Assembly: GCF_024808665.1 (NCBI RefSeq)
Contig: NZ_JANUBZ010000004.1
Location: 124,001 to 188,000, forward strand
Source: Mucilaginibacter empetricola
GTDB taxonomy: Bacteria > Bacteroidota > Bacteroidia > Sphingobacteriales > Sphingobacteriaceae
DNA: 64,000 bases
Direction of reading: 5' to 3'
Shown: positions 44,735-54,351 of the stretch, piece after piece
Numbering within the stretch: position 1 is the first letter of the stretch
Layout of the letters: each line of letters opens with the position of its first letter
Notes under the pieces: model-generated
What the model saw: the letters and a program-made list of their open reading frames with translations, nothing else
Databases searched by the model: none
What the model was told of the DNA's origin: nothing
Position numbers and translations under genes: made by a program

Positions 44735-44795
44735 AGTATTATTTATTATTATTTTGTGATGACAATGAATTGGAATGATGAAGGTATTGCTTGTT

Positions 44796-44822
44796 ATATT
44801 TTAAGCTGAAAGCTTAAAATAT
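44796..44822. repeat. Perfect hairpin ATATTTTAAGCT/AGCTTAAAATAT
   Basis: A 12-base perfect stem with loop GAA, followed at 44832 by a second TTGAAAGCTTAAA copy. It may end the minus-strand VOC transcript or be part of the adjoining repeat. Confidence 0.55.
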
Positions 44823-44881
44823 TTTAGGTCTAAGTTGAAAGCTTAAACCAGCGAGGGGTTTAACACGGCGTCTTTCTCAAT

Positions 44882-45030
44882 GCGTCATTGAGGTACTGCC
44901 TGTCCCGAACTTGTTTCGGGAAAGCAACCTTTACTTAGGACAATCAACAGCATGGGATTATGTCATTTAAAGAAATTCATCTCTATTCACTTGCATGGCG
45001 TATAGATTGCTTCGTTCCTCGCAATGACGT
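44882..45030. repeat. Palindromic intergenic repeat, GTCATTGCGAGG type
   Basis: GCGTCATTGAGG on the left and the complement of ACGTCATTGCGAGG on the right bound a 150-base gene-free unit, with an internal TCCCGAA/TTCGGGA stem at 44903-44921. The right end (GCGAGGAACGAAGCAATC on the minus strand) is like elements repeated in many Bacteroidota genomes. Confidence 0.65.
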
Positions 45031-45157
45031 TTGTTTGTGTTGATAGTCAGTTTGTTAAGTAATATTATTACAGAGTTTTTTTGAATATGGATAAACTTTT
45101 GCTGCTTAAAATGGTGTGTAGTATTATTAGCTAACTATATGAACACAGCCTTCTAAT

Positions 45158-45583
45158 TTATTTAGCCCAATCTGAATATTGGGTTTCTTCGGGAACATCG
45201 GTCATACTACTAAAATCCAGCCGGTAGCCGTCGGGATCTTTCACACTAACTACCCACAGGCCATTACCTACAAAAGGTTCGGATGGTGTTAATCCTTTTG
45301 TATTGAATTCGTGATATAGGGCTAATGCATCCGCACATTGGTAACATATGGTTATGCCGCTCCCCAACGACCTGGATTGTTCCGCATTTGGTTTGCGTGG
45401 CTGTTGCAGCATTATTGATACAGCGTCGCGCTCGAGCCAGCACCATTCAATAACGCCTCTTGGTGTCCACTGATTGGTGAGTTTAAACCCCAGTCCATCC
45501 AGATAAAATTTCAGCGAGACTTCCATATCGGTCACCATAAAAAATGGTACAGTCAGTTTAATGTTCTGCGGTATTGTTTCCAT
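45158..45583 (-). CDS. VOC (glyoxalase-like) family protein
   Basis: A 141-residue protein of two beta-alpha-beta-beta-beta modules. LTVPFFMVTDMEVSLKFYLD opens the first module and VSVKDPDGYRLDFSS, a common VOC C-terminal motif, closes the second. Metal-binding residues cannot be assigned without alignment. Likely roles are glyoxalase, dioxygenase or antibiotic-binding. It diverges from the Crp/Fnr gene with 47 bases between them, so they may share control. Confidence 0.85.
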   Translation of the reverse strand: METIPQNIKLTVPFFMVTDMEVSLKFYLDGLGFKLTNQWTPRGVIEWCWLERDAVSIMLQQPRKPNAEQSRSLGSGITICYQCADALALYHEFNTKGLTPSEPFVGNGLWVVSVKDPDGYRLDFSSMTDVPEETQYSDWAK

Positions 45584-45630
45584 GCTGATGTTTGATTAAA
45601 TAGTTTAAATTAGCCTTTGAATCAAAATAA

Positions 45631-46191
45631 ATGAAGCAGTTTTTAGATTATCTCCATAAAATTACGCCACTTTCGGCTGATGCGCAAGCAGCTATAGTTG
45701 CTAAATTGCAGAAAGCAGCATATAGCAAAGGTGAGGTACTGATTAAAGAGTTATCAAAATGCGAACATTTGTTTTTTATTGAAAAGGGATTGGCCCGGGC
45801 CTATTATTTTAAGCAAGGAAAAGAAATTACCGATTGGTTCGGATTAGAAAACAGTGTAATAGGTCCGGTAGTGCGCCATTTTCCAACTAAAACAGGTATG
45901 CATTCGGTTGAATTATTGGAGGATACGGTGGTTATCTCTATCAGCTTTTACGATTTGCAGGAGCTTTACGACAAATATCATGAAATTGAACGCCTGGGCA
46001 GAATGATTGCTATACAAACCATTCTGAGCATGCAACAAAAAATAGACTCCATGCAGTTTTTAACGGCCAAACAGCGCTATCATGATTTTGTAAAAGCGTA
46101 TCCATCTTTATTGCAAAGGGTATCGTTAGGGGATATAGCTTCCTATCTTGGAATGAACCAGGTTACTATGAGCCGCATTAGAAAAATATAG
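45631..46191 (+). CDS. Crp/Fnr-family transcriptional regulator
   Basis: A 186-residue regulator with an N-terminal cyclic-nucleotide-binding-like jelly roll (EVLIKELSKCEHLFFIEKG near residue 40) and a short C-terminal helix-turn-helix (SLGDIASYLGMNQVTMSRIR). The cAMP pocket residues are not conserved, as in most Bacteroidota Crp/Fnr proteins, and no Fe-S cysteine cluster is visible. It is divergent from the VOC gene and precedes a glycosyltransferase by 50 bases. Confidence 0.92.
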   Translation: MKQFLDYLHKITPLSADAQAAIVAKLQKAAYSKGEVLIKELSKCEHLFFIEKGLARAYYFKQGKEITDWFGLENSVIGPVVRHFPTKTGMHSVELLEDTVVISISFYDLQELYDKYHEIERLGRMIAIQTILSMQQKIDSMQFLTAKQRYHDFVKAYPSLLQRVSLGDIASYLGMNQVTMSRIRKI

Positions 46192-46198
46192 AATGATT

Positions 46199-46216
46199 TT
46201 TTAGCAATTGCTAAAA
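46199..46216. promoter_or_regulatory. Perfect 18-base palindrome between crp-like and glycosyltransferase genes
   Basis: TTTTAGCAATTGCTAAAA reads the same on both strands, lies 8 bases after the Crp/Fnr stop and 26 before the glycosyltransferase start. It may be the operator of that regulator. Confidence 0.5.
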
Positions 46217-46241
46217 GGAATCGTTTTATAAATTATTTTCT

Positions 46242-47534
46242 TTGTTAATAAACATACCGCAATTGAACATAGGAATTTTTACTTACGGAACGCGGGGCGA
46301 TGTGCAGCCCTATATTGCCCTGGCGCTGGGACTAATGGCCCAAAATCACCAGGTAATGATAGCCGCACCAGAAAACTTCAAAGAGTTGGTGGAAGGTTTT
46401 GGTATTAACTTTCATCCCCTACATGGCAATGCCGAAGAGGCAATGAATAACGCAGAAGGGCAACGCGTACTAAAGGCGGAAAATACCATCAAACTGATGA
46501 AGCATTTTTTTAAAGTGCTTTACGATGCACGCGTTCCTTTACGGAAAAGCTATTTGGCTGGTAGCGAAAAAGTAGACTTCATCATCGCAAACACAGCCAC
46601 CCTGCCCATTACCAGTGCTATTGCCGAAAAGCAGCATAAAAAAATTGCATTTACTTATTTTATGCCGCCGCTGGTCCCCACAGCTGAGTTCCCGATGGCG
46701 GATTTTGATTTGCTTAATTTCCCCTGGTATAATAAGCTAACCTATAAATTGGCGCACTTATTTTTCTGGAAGTTTGTGAAAAAGGAAACCAATGAATTCA
46801 GACAAGAATTGGGTCTGCCGGTTTTAAAGGAAAACCTGATAACCTATGTGGGTAAACAAAAAGCACTTGATTTATATTGCCTGAGCCCCAGCCTGATTCA
46901 GCGACCGAAAGATTGGGACGAGCATCATAAAATAACCGGGTTTTTAACTGTGCCCGAAGTAACCAGCGTAAATAACTTTAAGGATGAGAGCCCTGCAGCA
47001 TTAAACGACTGGCTGCAACAAGGCGATAAACCCATATACATTGGTTTTGGCAGTAATGGCGTTGGCAATACCGAAAAGTTTGTTGCTATTTTAAAAACCA
47101 TCCTCCATAACACTAACGAGCGAATATTATTTTGTACCGGATGGTCGCTTTTTGAAAACTTGCCGGTGCATAAAAATCTGTTTATTGCAAAATATGTAAA
47201 TCACCAGGCTGTTTTACCAAAATGTAAAGTGGGCGTATTTCATGGCGGTGCAGGCACGCTGGCGGCTATGTTGCGCAATGATTTGCCGGTAATTATTATC
47301 TCTTTTTATACCGATCAGCCCACCTGGGGTAAAATTGTAGAACGAATGAATTTGGGTGCTCACATTCCGGTTAAAAAACTCACCGCCGAAAAACTGATTG
47401 CTGCTTTAGCAAAAGTTCAAACCGCCGAAGTGAAAAACAATGTGGCAGCTATGGGTGAGCAAATCAGAAATGAAAATGGGCTTGAGAACGCGGTGAATGA
47501 GATTGAGAACTTCTTTAATGGAAGTAAATCCTGA
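46242..47534 (+). CDS. UDP-glycosyltransferase (GT1, MGT-like)
   Basis: A 430-residue GT-B enzyme with a TTG start; a second in-frame TTG at 46263 is possible. The N-terminal domain begins IGIFTYGTRGDVQPYIALAL, the GT28/GT1 acceptor half, and the C-terminal nucleotide-sugar half contains IYIGFGSNGVGN and HGGAGTLAAMLRNDLPVII. These enzymes glycosylate lipids or small hydrophobic molecules, sometimes inactivating antibiotics. Sterol-glucosyltransferase-like members share the GTRGDVQPY motif. Confidence 0.88.
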   Translation: MLINIPQLNIGIFTYGTRGDVQPYIALALGLMAQNHQVMIAAPENFKELVEGFGINFHPLHGNAEEAMNNAEGQRVLKAENTIKLMKHFFKVLYDARVPLRKSYLAGSEKVDFIIANTATLPITSAIAEKQHKKIAFTYFMPPLVPTAEFPMADFDLLNFPWYNKLTYKLAHLFFWKFVKKETNEFRQELGLPVLKENLITYVGKQKALDLYCLSPSLIQRPKDWDEHHKITGFLTVPEVTSVNNFKDESPAALNDWLQQGDKPIYIGFGSNGVGNTEKFVAILKTILHNTNERILFCTGWSLFENLPVHKNLFIAKYVNHQAVLPKCKVGVFHGGAGTLAAMLRNDLPVIIISFYTDQPTWGKIVERMNLGAHIPVKKLTAEKLIAALAKVQTAEVKNNVAAMGEQIRNENGLENAVNEIENFFNGSKS

Positions 47535-47612
47535 TGTTTCATTTGTTTGTCAGGAGTAAAAGCAATGGGAATAATAAATAGCAGTAGTTTTTTCATGATG
47601 GTATTTTTATAA

Positions 47613-49095
47613 TTATTTCACTTCTTTCACATTTCCCATTTTCCAGGTTTTGTCAAAAAAACCTTTTTCGGGGCCATAAAAACGAGCCATCAATTCGAAA
47701 TCGCGTTGTGAATCAGTAGGTACCCAGTTGGATTGTTTACCATCGGAAGCTTTGGTGCCAAAATACAGATCGACCGAGCCATCACTGTTTTTTTGGATAC
47801 CGGGTGTGTTAGATGCCCTGCTGAAATACGGCATGCCTTTGGTAACAGCATGCGTTTCGCGGTCATATACCGTAACAGACCAGTATAATTTTACCGGCAC
47901 ATTGGGTGGCAAATGCAGCTTGTATTGTTTTGCCCCTTCAAACGATTTGCCGTTGCTGTCCTTTATTGTTAATAAATAATATTGTCCGGCGCCCAGGTGT
48001 TTCGCACTGAAATAGGCTATCATATAACCTACCGCCCTTGAGTCTATAGGATAACTGTCAGGAACTGCATAATTGCTCATGATCCCCTTTAAAAATTCAG
48101 GAGGAGCAGGTAAAGCCCATGAAGTCCCTTCGTAAAAAGGTGACGCGAATACAGATTGGAATTTCAGATCAATCCAGGTATGCGCATCTTTTACCGCAGC
48201 AGTAAGTATTTCTTTGGTGCGGGCATCTGGGTTAAAGGGCTTCCCTTTTTCAATACCGATGGTTTTTAAAGGGTCTATCATTGCCTTATCCCGCTCCAGC
48301 CATGGTTCGCGCTGTACAAAGTCATTCAGCGTTTCAAAGAAATGGATGTTATATGTAATGGTATTACCGAAATTCTTTTGTAATAAATCAACCAATACCG
48401 TTTGCGGCGGATTGGCTGCCTGCGCATAAGGGTAAATCTTTACCTTTTTGCCGTAACTAACAGCTCGTTCAATATCCTTCGGGCTGCCATCTGTTAAATT
48501 AGATCGCAAAATAGCGTAGCCCGCATAAACAGCAGATGGCATGGGGATATATCCTGCGGGCACTTTGTCTTTATAGCCAGGCACAGTATCAGGTATTTGC
48601 TACCTTTGCCTTTGTCAACACCGGCAGGGCCCACATCTTCTATAGCAGTTTGCCAGCCATCATCCACACTGCCGGTTATGGAAGAAGCGCCTTCAGCAGG
48701 CGGTATTTCCAAAACAACAGGCCCTTTCCGGGTATCGTAAAACGGATTGAAATAAATAACATCAGGATTAGGCGTTAGGGTTTGATTTTTTGAAGTGATG
48801 AGCCCCGACCAATAGGATATTGGTTATAATCACCGCCGGCTTGTAGCAGGCTTTGGTGCATTAATTCGGAATTTACGGCAGGCATTCCCCAGTTTACGGC
48901 TTCGATAGCACGACTATAGATCATCTGCTCGCGGATATTGGCAGGTTTAAATGTGCTATCAGTTGTTGCCGATGAAGTACTTGTTGATGTACTGTCTTTT
49001 ACTTGTTTATTACTGGTTGAGCTGCCGCAAGCGTTAAGCATGAAAGTAAGCACGCCAGATACCGCAGTTATACAGAACAAATTTTTAATGCTCAT
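47613..49095 (-). pseudogene. DUF1254/DUF1214 lipoprotein gene with two frameshifts
   Basis: Three pieces in different frames make one DUF1254/DUF1214 protein. The N-terminal part (from 49095) has lipobox NAC at Cys23 and runs into a stop at 48775. The middle (LTPNPDVIYFNPFYDTRKGP then DVGPAGVDKGKGSKYLI) is in a second frame, and the C-terminal part (PGYKDKVPAGYIPMP onward) in a third. One missing base near 48819-48822 and one near 48582-48586 account for both shifts. The order of motifs is complete, so decay is recent or the indels are sequencing errors. Confidence 0.85.
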
Positions 49096-49475
49096 GATTT
49101 CAGGATTTTGAGTAAAAACAAGGAATACTCAAAATTACAGATGGCAGACAGTATCAGTTAAAAAACACTACTATAGGCAGTTGCAGTTTTTAATATGAAA
49201 CCTATTTTGTCGTGAAAGGAATTTGCGACAGAAGGGGCGAAGAGAGGAACGATGGGTGTGTTTGCCGTTTTTAGAGTGGTTTTATTTAAAATACGTTATT
49301 GAAATTCAGGTGGAAAATCCATAACAGTCAACAATCACCGTCGCTCGGATGTGCGATAAAGGCATGCATGCAGGCTGCGGACTGTGCCATTTTATTAAAA
49401 AAAGGTGAGTATAGGGAATCTACAGACGTGGTTGTTCGATTTGCAGGAATCGAACTGCTGTAAGGATATTATAAA
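49096..49475. other. Non-coding interval
   Basis: I see no credible gene, hairpin or consensus promoter in this 380-base gap between the DUF1254 pseudogene and the histidine kinase. It probably contains the promoter of the minus-strand DUF1254 gene at its left end. Confidence 0.4.
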
Positions 49476-50687
49476 TCACCCCTTGGGAAGACTGAAACTA
49501 AAGGTAGTGCCTTTGCCCACTGTTGATTGAACGGTGATTGTTCCGTTAATGGCCTTTATTAATTCTTTAACTGTTGACAGACCAATGCCCGAACCCTTTT
49601 TACCATATTTATCGGTAATTTTTAAGGTGAAGTTATTGTTAAATATCTTTTCTAAGTATTCGCTGGCAATACCAATACCGTTATCTTCTACTTCAAAATG
49701 ATAATGCTCAGCATCCTCGCTAAACCGGATTTGCACCATCCCTGGTTCCTTGTCGTTATAACGGATAGCATTGGTAAGCAGGTTAATCAATATCTGCTGT
49801 AACGCTATCGTTGCAACATTGAGCCGATAATTTTCAACCGGTAAACTGATGATGAAATTATCAGGTATCTGGATTAAACCAATCACTATTAGTAATAATT
49901 CTGATGAATTTGCCGACTGTTTTTGCGTTAGTAACAAATCTGGCGACTTTGAATAGGCGAGCATATTATCCAGCAGCACCATTAACCGCTTGGTAGAGTC
50001 GATATTCACATCTATAAGCCTTTCAAAGCTTTTATCCTCAAGCTTCCCTAAACGGACCTTTAACAATTGTGCGGTGAGTAAAATACTGCTCATTGGGTTT
50101 TTAATGTCATGAGCAGCCATTGCTGCAAACTTTTGTATAAAAAGATTGGAATCGATGAGGTCCTGGTGTATTATTTCCAGTTTTGTTGCACTTTTCCTTA
50201 ATTCCAATTTGTCTACCACTTGTTTGGCAATAATTTTTAAGGCGGTGGTTTGTTCATCCGTCAGTTGCTTTCTTTTTCTATCAATTACGCAAAGCGAGCC
50301 TAAGGCAAAGCCGTCAGCATTTATCAAAGGGACACCGGCATAAAAAGTGATCTCTTTATCTCCTTTTATGCCGGTGCTTTCTGCAAACCGTTCGTCAAGG
50401 CTGGCGTCTTCTACAATCATAATACCGTTATCGGCGGCAATTGTATGTGTAGAAAACGAAAGTTCAATTGGGTTTTCTGTAACATTTATTCCTTTTCGCG
50501 ATTTGAGCCATTGCCGTTTATCATCAATTAGGCCGATGAAAGCAATTGGCGTTTGACAAATAGCGGATGCTAAAATGGTCAGATCGTCAAAGTCTTTTTC
50601 TTCGGCGGTATCTAAAATATTATATGATTTTAGCACAGCCAACCGTGCTTCTTCATTCTGATCGTAAGGAAATGGCTGCATCGGCAA
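49476..50687 (-). CDS. GAF-domain sensor histidine kinase
   Basis: A 403-residue soluble kinase. Residues about 25-160 form a GAF domain; IGLIDDKRQWLKSRKG and FYAGVPLINADGFALGSLCV are typical of this class. The phospho-acceptor is His193 in AAHDIKNPMSSIL. The ATPase domain has N box LINLLTNAIRYND, G1 box DNGIGI and G2 box GSGIGLS. No membrane segment is present, so it senses a cytoplasmic signal. A response regulator gene follows upstream on the same strand, about 140 bases before its start codon. Confidence 0.93.
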   Translation of the reverse strand: MPMQPFPYDQNEEARLAVLKSYNILDTAEEKDFDDLTILASAICQTPIAFIGLIDDKRQWLKSRKGINVTENPIELSFSTHTIAADNGIMIVEDASLDERFAESTGIKGDKEITFYAGVPLINADGFALGSLCVIDRKRKQLTDEQTTALKIIAKQVVDKLELRKSATKLEIIHQDLIDSNLFIQKFAAMAAHDIKNPMSSILLTAQLLKVRLGKLEDKSFERLIDVNIDSTKRLMVLLDNMLAYSKSPDLLLTQKQSANSSELLLIVIGLIQIPDNFIISLPVENYRLNVATIALQQILINLLTNAIRYNDKEPGMVQIRFSEDAEHYHFEVEDNGIGIASEYLEKIFNNNFTLKITDKYGKKGSGIGLSTVKELIKAINGTITVQSTVGKGTTFSFSLPKG

Positions 50688-50830
50688 TTATTGTTGAGAA
50701 GTTTTTTACGTAGGGCAATAAATTAGTCTACCAAAATGGTCACATTAGTTATTTGAGGACATTTAATCTGTTATAGTGGTCATTTTATTTAAACCACCTT
50801 AAAGAGAAAACTTCGACATCCAAATAGGCA

Positions 50831-51199
50831 TTAATTGGAAAGCTGATTATCTATTCTTTCCAAAAGAAAATCAAGCTCAAAAGGTTTAGGCAGAAAATCG
50901 TCCGGAGCGCCCGGTAGATAGAGTGAGTTAGCGAGGCCGGCAACACCGGTCATCAGGATGACCGGGAGGTTTTTTGTGTCACTTTGTTGCTTAACCCGGC
51001 TGCAAATTAAGCGGCCATCCATATCTCCAAGCATTATATCCATCAATACAAGGTCGGGATGAAACTCATAAATAGTGTCAAAGATATTTTTACCATTAGA
51101 AAGCGCCCTGATTTCGTAGCCACTATCCATCAAAAGGATGGAAAGCGTTTCCAGCAAGTAAGCATCGTCATCAAGAATCAGGATTTTTTTGTTCATCAT
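50831..51199 (-). CDS. Single-domain response regulator
   Basis: A 122-residue stand-alone receiver. The acidic cluster is Asp10-Asp12 in ILDDDAY, the phosphorylated residue Asp54 in LVLMDIMLG, Thr84 in ILMTG and Lys105 in LPKPFE. There is no output domain, so it acts through protein contact or phosphorelay. It is directly upstream of the GAF histidine kinase on the same strand and is its likely partner. Confidence 0.93.
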   Translation of the reverse strand: MMNKKILILDDDAYLLETLSILLMDSGYEIRALSNGKNIFDTIYEFHPDLVLMDIMLGDMDGRLICSRVKQQSDTKNLPVILMTGVAGLANSLYLPGAPDDFLPKPFELDFLLERIDNQLSN

Positions 51200-51363
51200 T
51201 TACTATCGTATCGGCCTATTAGGCTATTATGGTGCCACGATTGGATTGATAAAATTTAATGTGTTTTAATATTGACTACAAAAAATAGTTGGAAATTAAT
51301 TTGAGTCACAAAACAGCAGTTGTGACGCCTTGAAGATTAGGCAAATCGAATGATGTGTGAACC

Positions 51364-51816
51364 CTAGTTTTCTGTTATATCTGATTTTTTACCGCATTTT
51401 GGGCAAATCCCCGTTGCCGATAACGACAGGTTCATGGGCTGAAAGCCAGCAGGCAAATTTAGGGCTGGCAGATCCAGATCGTCCAAACAATACACATTGT
51501 TGCACACAACACAGTTAAAGTGCAGGTGTTCGTCGTGATGGTGATTTTCTTCGCAACTGGATTTGCATAGGGCGTAGTTGGCAGTGCCATTGAGATCGAA
51601 CACTTTGTGAATGATGCCCTTTTCTTCAAACGCATTTAATATACGATAAAGCGTACCTCGATCTATATCAAGCATAACATCCTCTAAGTCAGGTTGTGAT
51701 GTGGCGAAGTTTTTTGAGGCCAGCATAGAAAGTACGCGCAGCCTGGGCTCCGTCTTTTTGAGATGGTGCCTGGCGAGTAAATCCCCGAATTGATATTTAT
51801 TTTTATTAGCGTTCAT
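51364..51816 (-). CDS. Fur-family transcriptional regulator, likely Zur-like
   Basis: From the ATG at 51816 the protein has 150 residues. The winged helix is QPDLEDVMLDIDRGTLYRIL; the metal/dimerisation half has HHHDEHLHF, CVVCNNVYC and CPKCGKK, giving structural Zn in two Cys pairs. The divergent TonB receptor and palindrome upstream suggest control of metal uptake. Its closest functional type, by context, is a zinc regulator; iron cannot be excluded. Minus-strand TAAATTTG at 51842-51835 is a possible -7 element. Confidence 0.88.
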   Translation of the reverse strand: MNANKNKYQFGDLLARHHLKKTEPRLRVLSMLASKNFATSQPDLEDVMLDIDRGTLYRILNAFEEKGIIHKVFDLNGTANYALCKSSCEENHHHDEHLHFNCVVCNNVYCLDDLDLPALNLPAGFQPMNLSLSATGICPKCGKKSDITEN

Positions 51817-51927
51817 AGGCAGCCTAAGCCTATACAAATTTAACAAAGAAAACCCACATACCGAAAAAGCAACTCAAGGCTATTTAATCCTCAATTTAAT
51901 ATGGTTAACAATTTTTTTACAAAGTAA

Positions 51928-51944
51928 ATGCTACAATGTTGCAT
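51928..51944. promoter_or_regulatory. Fur/Zur-type operator between fur and TonB receptor genes
   Basis: ATGCTACAATGTTGCAT is a 17-base palindrome around a central base, with one mismatched pair, the 8-1-8 geometry common in Fur-family boxes. TTGCAT recurs nearby at 51961-51966. It lies 36 bases before the TonB receptor start. Confidence 0.6.
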
Positions 51945-51979
51945 ATTTATTACATCTTTGTTGCATTAACTAGAATAAT

Positions 51980-54337
51980 GTGAGCAACAAGTACCCCTTA
52001 TTAATAATAATTTTATCTTTTTTAACAGGGTTTTCCAATGCGCAAACAAAAATTGGTAAATCACAATTGCATCTAAGTGGCAAAATTTATGATGCCTTAT
52101 CCCACACCTCGCTGCCTGCGGCTTCGGTTTCTGTAAAGGGAACCACTACCGGTGTGTTGAGTGATAAAAACGGCCGTTATGAGTTAAATATTAACCCGGG
52201 TTCGGTCCACATTTATTGCGAGTACATCGGCTACACATCTCTGGATACTGTTGTGTTGATTACCGGCGACACACAATTGAATCTTTACCTGAAACCTGCA
52301 AGCCAATCCTTAAACCAGGTAAATATTAAAGGCGCGGCAGCTGTTCAAAAAGAAATTGCTACGCAAAATCTTACGGTGCTGCAAGGCAGTGATCTTGACA
52401 GGACACGGGGACTGAGTCTGGGTGATGCGCTGAAATCTATCACCGGTGTAACTACCTTTCAAACCGGGCCGTCAATTGCCAAACCGGTTATCCACGGCTT
52501 AACCGGCACAAGGGTGTTGATTTTAAACAATGGCGTAACCCTGCAGGCGCAACAGTGGGGGCAGGAGCACGCACCAGAAATTGACCCTTTTATTGCCAAT
52601 CAGATTGAAGTGATAAAAGGCGCAGCGGGAATCCGTTATGGTGCGGATGCTATTGCCGGGGTGGTTTCCGTTAATCCCAAACTCCTGCCGACCGATACCG
52701 GCACAATGGACGCCGAGGTTAACGCTGTAGGCATGACCAACAGCAGGCTGGGCGCATTTTCGGCCATGCTGGAAGGCGCCTTAGGGAAAAACCTGGCAGG
52801 ATGGAGCTACAGGATTCAGGGAACCTATAAAAGAGCCGGTAACACCAGTACGCCCGATTATATTTTGGGTAATACAGGCCTAAGCGAAAACGATTTTTCG
52901 GCAGCGCTGCAATACCATCACAAAAATTATGGGGTGGATGCTTACTACAGTGATTTTGATACCAAGCTGGGTATTGAATATGATACGGAAGTGGGCTCCA
53001 TATCTGATCTGGAAATGCGTATAGCCGAAGGCGGCCCGGTAACCACTTATAGCTTTAGCTATTTTATTGATCGCCCGTACCAGTTGGTAAACCATGCTAC
53101 GGCCAAAGTGCGTGGATTTTATAATTTCGGCGATAGTAGTAAAGTTGATATCCAGTATGCCTATCAGCAAAATACGCGCAAAGAATATGAAGAACTTTCA
53201 TTTTCTCCCAGTCTTGACCCTGCTTTGTACCTGCAAATTCATACCTCAACAATTGATGTTAACTGGGAACATAAAGATGGCAGCGGTTTTTCGGGCTCGG
53301 AGGGTTTGAGCGGAATGAACCAGGGAAATATCCGGATGTATGAGTACCTGATTCCAAATTATGTTGATTATGATGGCGGCGCTTATGCTATTGAACGATA
53401 TAAGCACAATAAATTGTTGCTGGAAGCCGGGGTTCGTTATGATTACCGGTGGCTCAGGGCCTTTGCTTTTGATGCCACTGCGGCAAAAATTGATGTAACA
53501 ACTACCCACTATTCCGGCAACAGCGCAACACTAGGTGCTACTTATAATTTTACGGATGATTTGAAACTGACCGGCAACTACAGTGCCGCATTCAGGCCAC
53601 CATCAATCAATGAATTGTACATTGATGGTGTACACCAGTCTATAGGTGAATTCGAAGTAGGCGATCCGAATCTTAAAACCGAAAGAGCAAATGATTTTAG
53701 CTTGAATTTGAATTATGCTACATCCTGGCTGGCGGTGGATGTGGAGGGTTATTATAACCGCATTAACAATTTCATTTTTGAGGAGCCAACCGGCACTTAT
53801 TACCATGCACCAAGCGGCGCATTGCTTGAATTTAACTATACGCAGGCAAATGTATATTTCAGAGGCGTGGACCTGGGTTTTACCATTAAGCCGCTTGATT
53901 CGCTGGAGATCAACTCAAAAAGCTCGCTGATTTATGCCTGGAATGAAACGATTAACAACTACCTGATCTATACGCCGCCAATGCGACTACAAAATGGTTT
54001 TACCTATCATTTGGGCAAAATTGGCGTTTTTAGAAATGTATCTGTAGGGGCCGAAAATGTTTACGTTGCCCGGCAAACCGATGTACCGGCAGGTTATGAC
54101 TTTGAACCGCCACCCGGTGCTTACAGCTTATTTAATGCACATATAGGCTTTAAGCTGATCATCAACAAAACGCCGGCAGACTTTGACATAGCCGCAAATA
54201 ACTTAACCAATGTTGCTTATAAGGACTACCTGGACCGCTTCCGCTATTTTGCCGACGAGCCGGGCCGCAATATCATTTTCAGGCTAAGGGTGCCTTTTAA
54301 AATTTTAACAAAAAACAAAGAATCCATAAACAATTAA
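51980..54337 (+). CDS. TonB-dependent outer-membrane receptor, probable metal (zinc) importer
   Basis: A 785-residue receptor with a GTG start and signal peptide ending SNAQ. A CarboxypepD_reg-like domain (LSGKIYDALSHTSLPAASVS) precedes the plug, in which VIHGLTGTRVLILNNG and IEVIKGAAGIRYGADAIAGV are conserved. AQQWGQEHAPEIDPF matches receptors of the ZnuD/heme-zinc type in Bacteroidota. The barrel follows from about residue 230. Flanking Fur-family regulators and the palindrome upstream support zinc or another divalent metal; the substrate is inferred from context. Confidence 0.9.
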   Translation: MSNKYPLLIIILSFLTGFSNAQTKIGKSQLHLSGKIYDALSHTSLPAASVSVKGTTTGVLSDKNGRYELNINPGSVHIYCEYIGYTSLDTVVLITGDTQLNLYLKPASQSLNQVNIKGAAAVQKEIATQNLTVLQGSDLDRTRGLSLGDALKSITGVTTFQTGPSIAKPVIHGLTGTRVLILNNGVTLQAQQWGQEHAPEIDPFIANQIEVIKGAAGIRYGADAIAGVVSVNPKLLPTDTGTMDAEVNAVGMTNSRLGAFSAMLEGALGKNLAGWSYRIQGTYKRAGNTSTPDYILGNTGLSENDFSAALQYHHKNYGVDAYYSDFDTKLGIEYDTEVGSISDLEMRIAEGGPVTTYSFSYFIDRPYQLVNHATAKVRGFYNFGDSSKVDIQYAYQQNTRKEYEELSFSPSLDPALYLQIHTSTIDVNWEHKDGSGFSGSEGLSGMNQGNIRMYEYLIPNYVDYDGGAYAIERYKHNKLLLEAGVRYDYRWLRAFAFDATAAKIDVTTTHYSGNSATLGATYNFTDDLKLTGNYSAAFRPPSINELYIDGVHQSIGEFEVGDPNLKTERANDFSLNLNYATSWLAVDVEGYYNRINNFIFEEPTGTYYHAPSGALLEFNYTQANVYFRGVDLGFTIKPLDSLEINSKSSLIYAWNETINNYLIYTPPMRLQNGFTYHLGKIGVFRNVSVGAENVYVARQTDVPAGYDFEPPPGAYSLFNAHIGFKLIINKTPADFDIAANNLTNVAYKDYLDRFRYFADEPGRNIIFRLRVPFKILTKNKESINN

Positions 54338-54351
54338 ATTTTACAAACATC

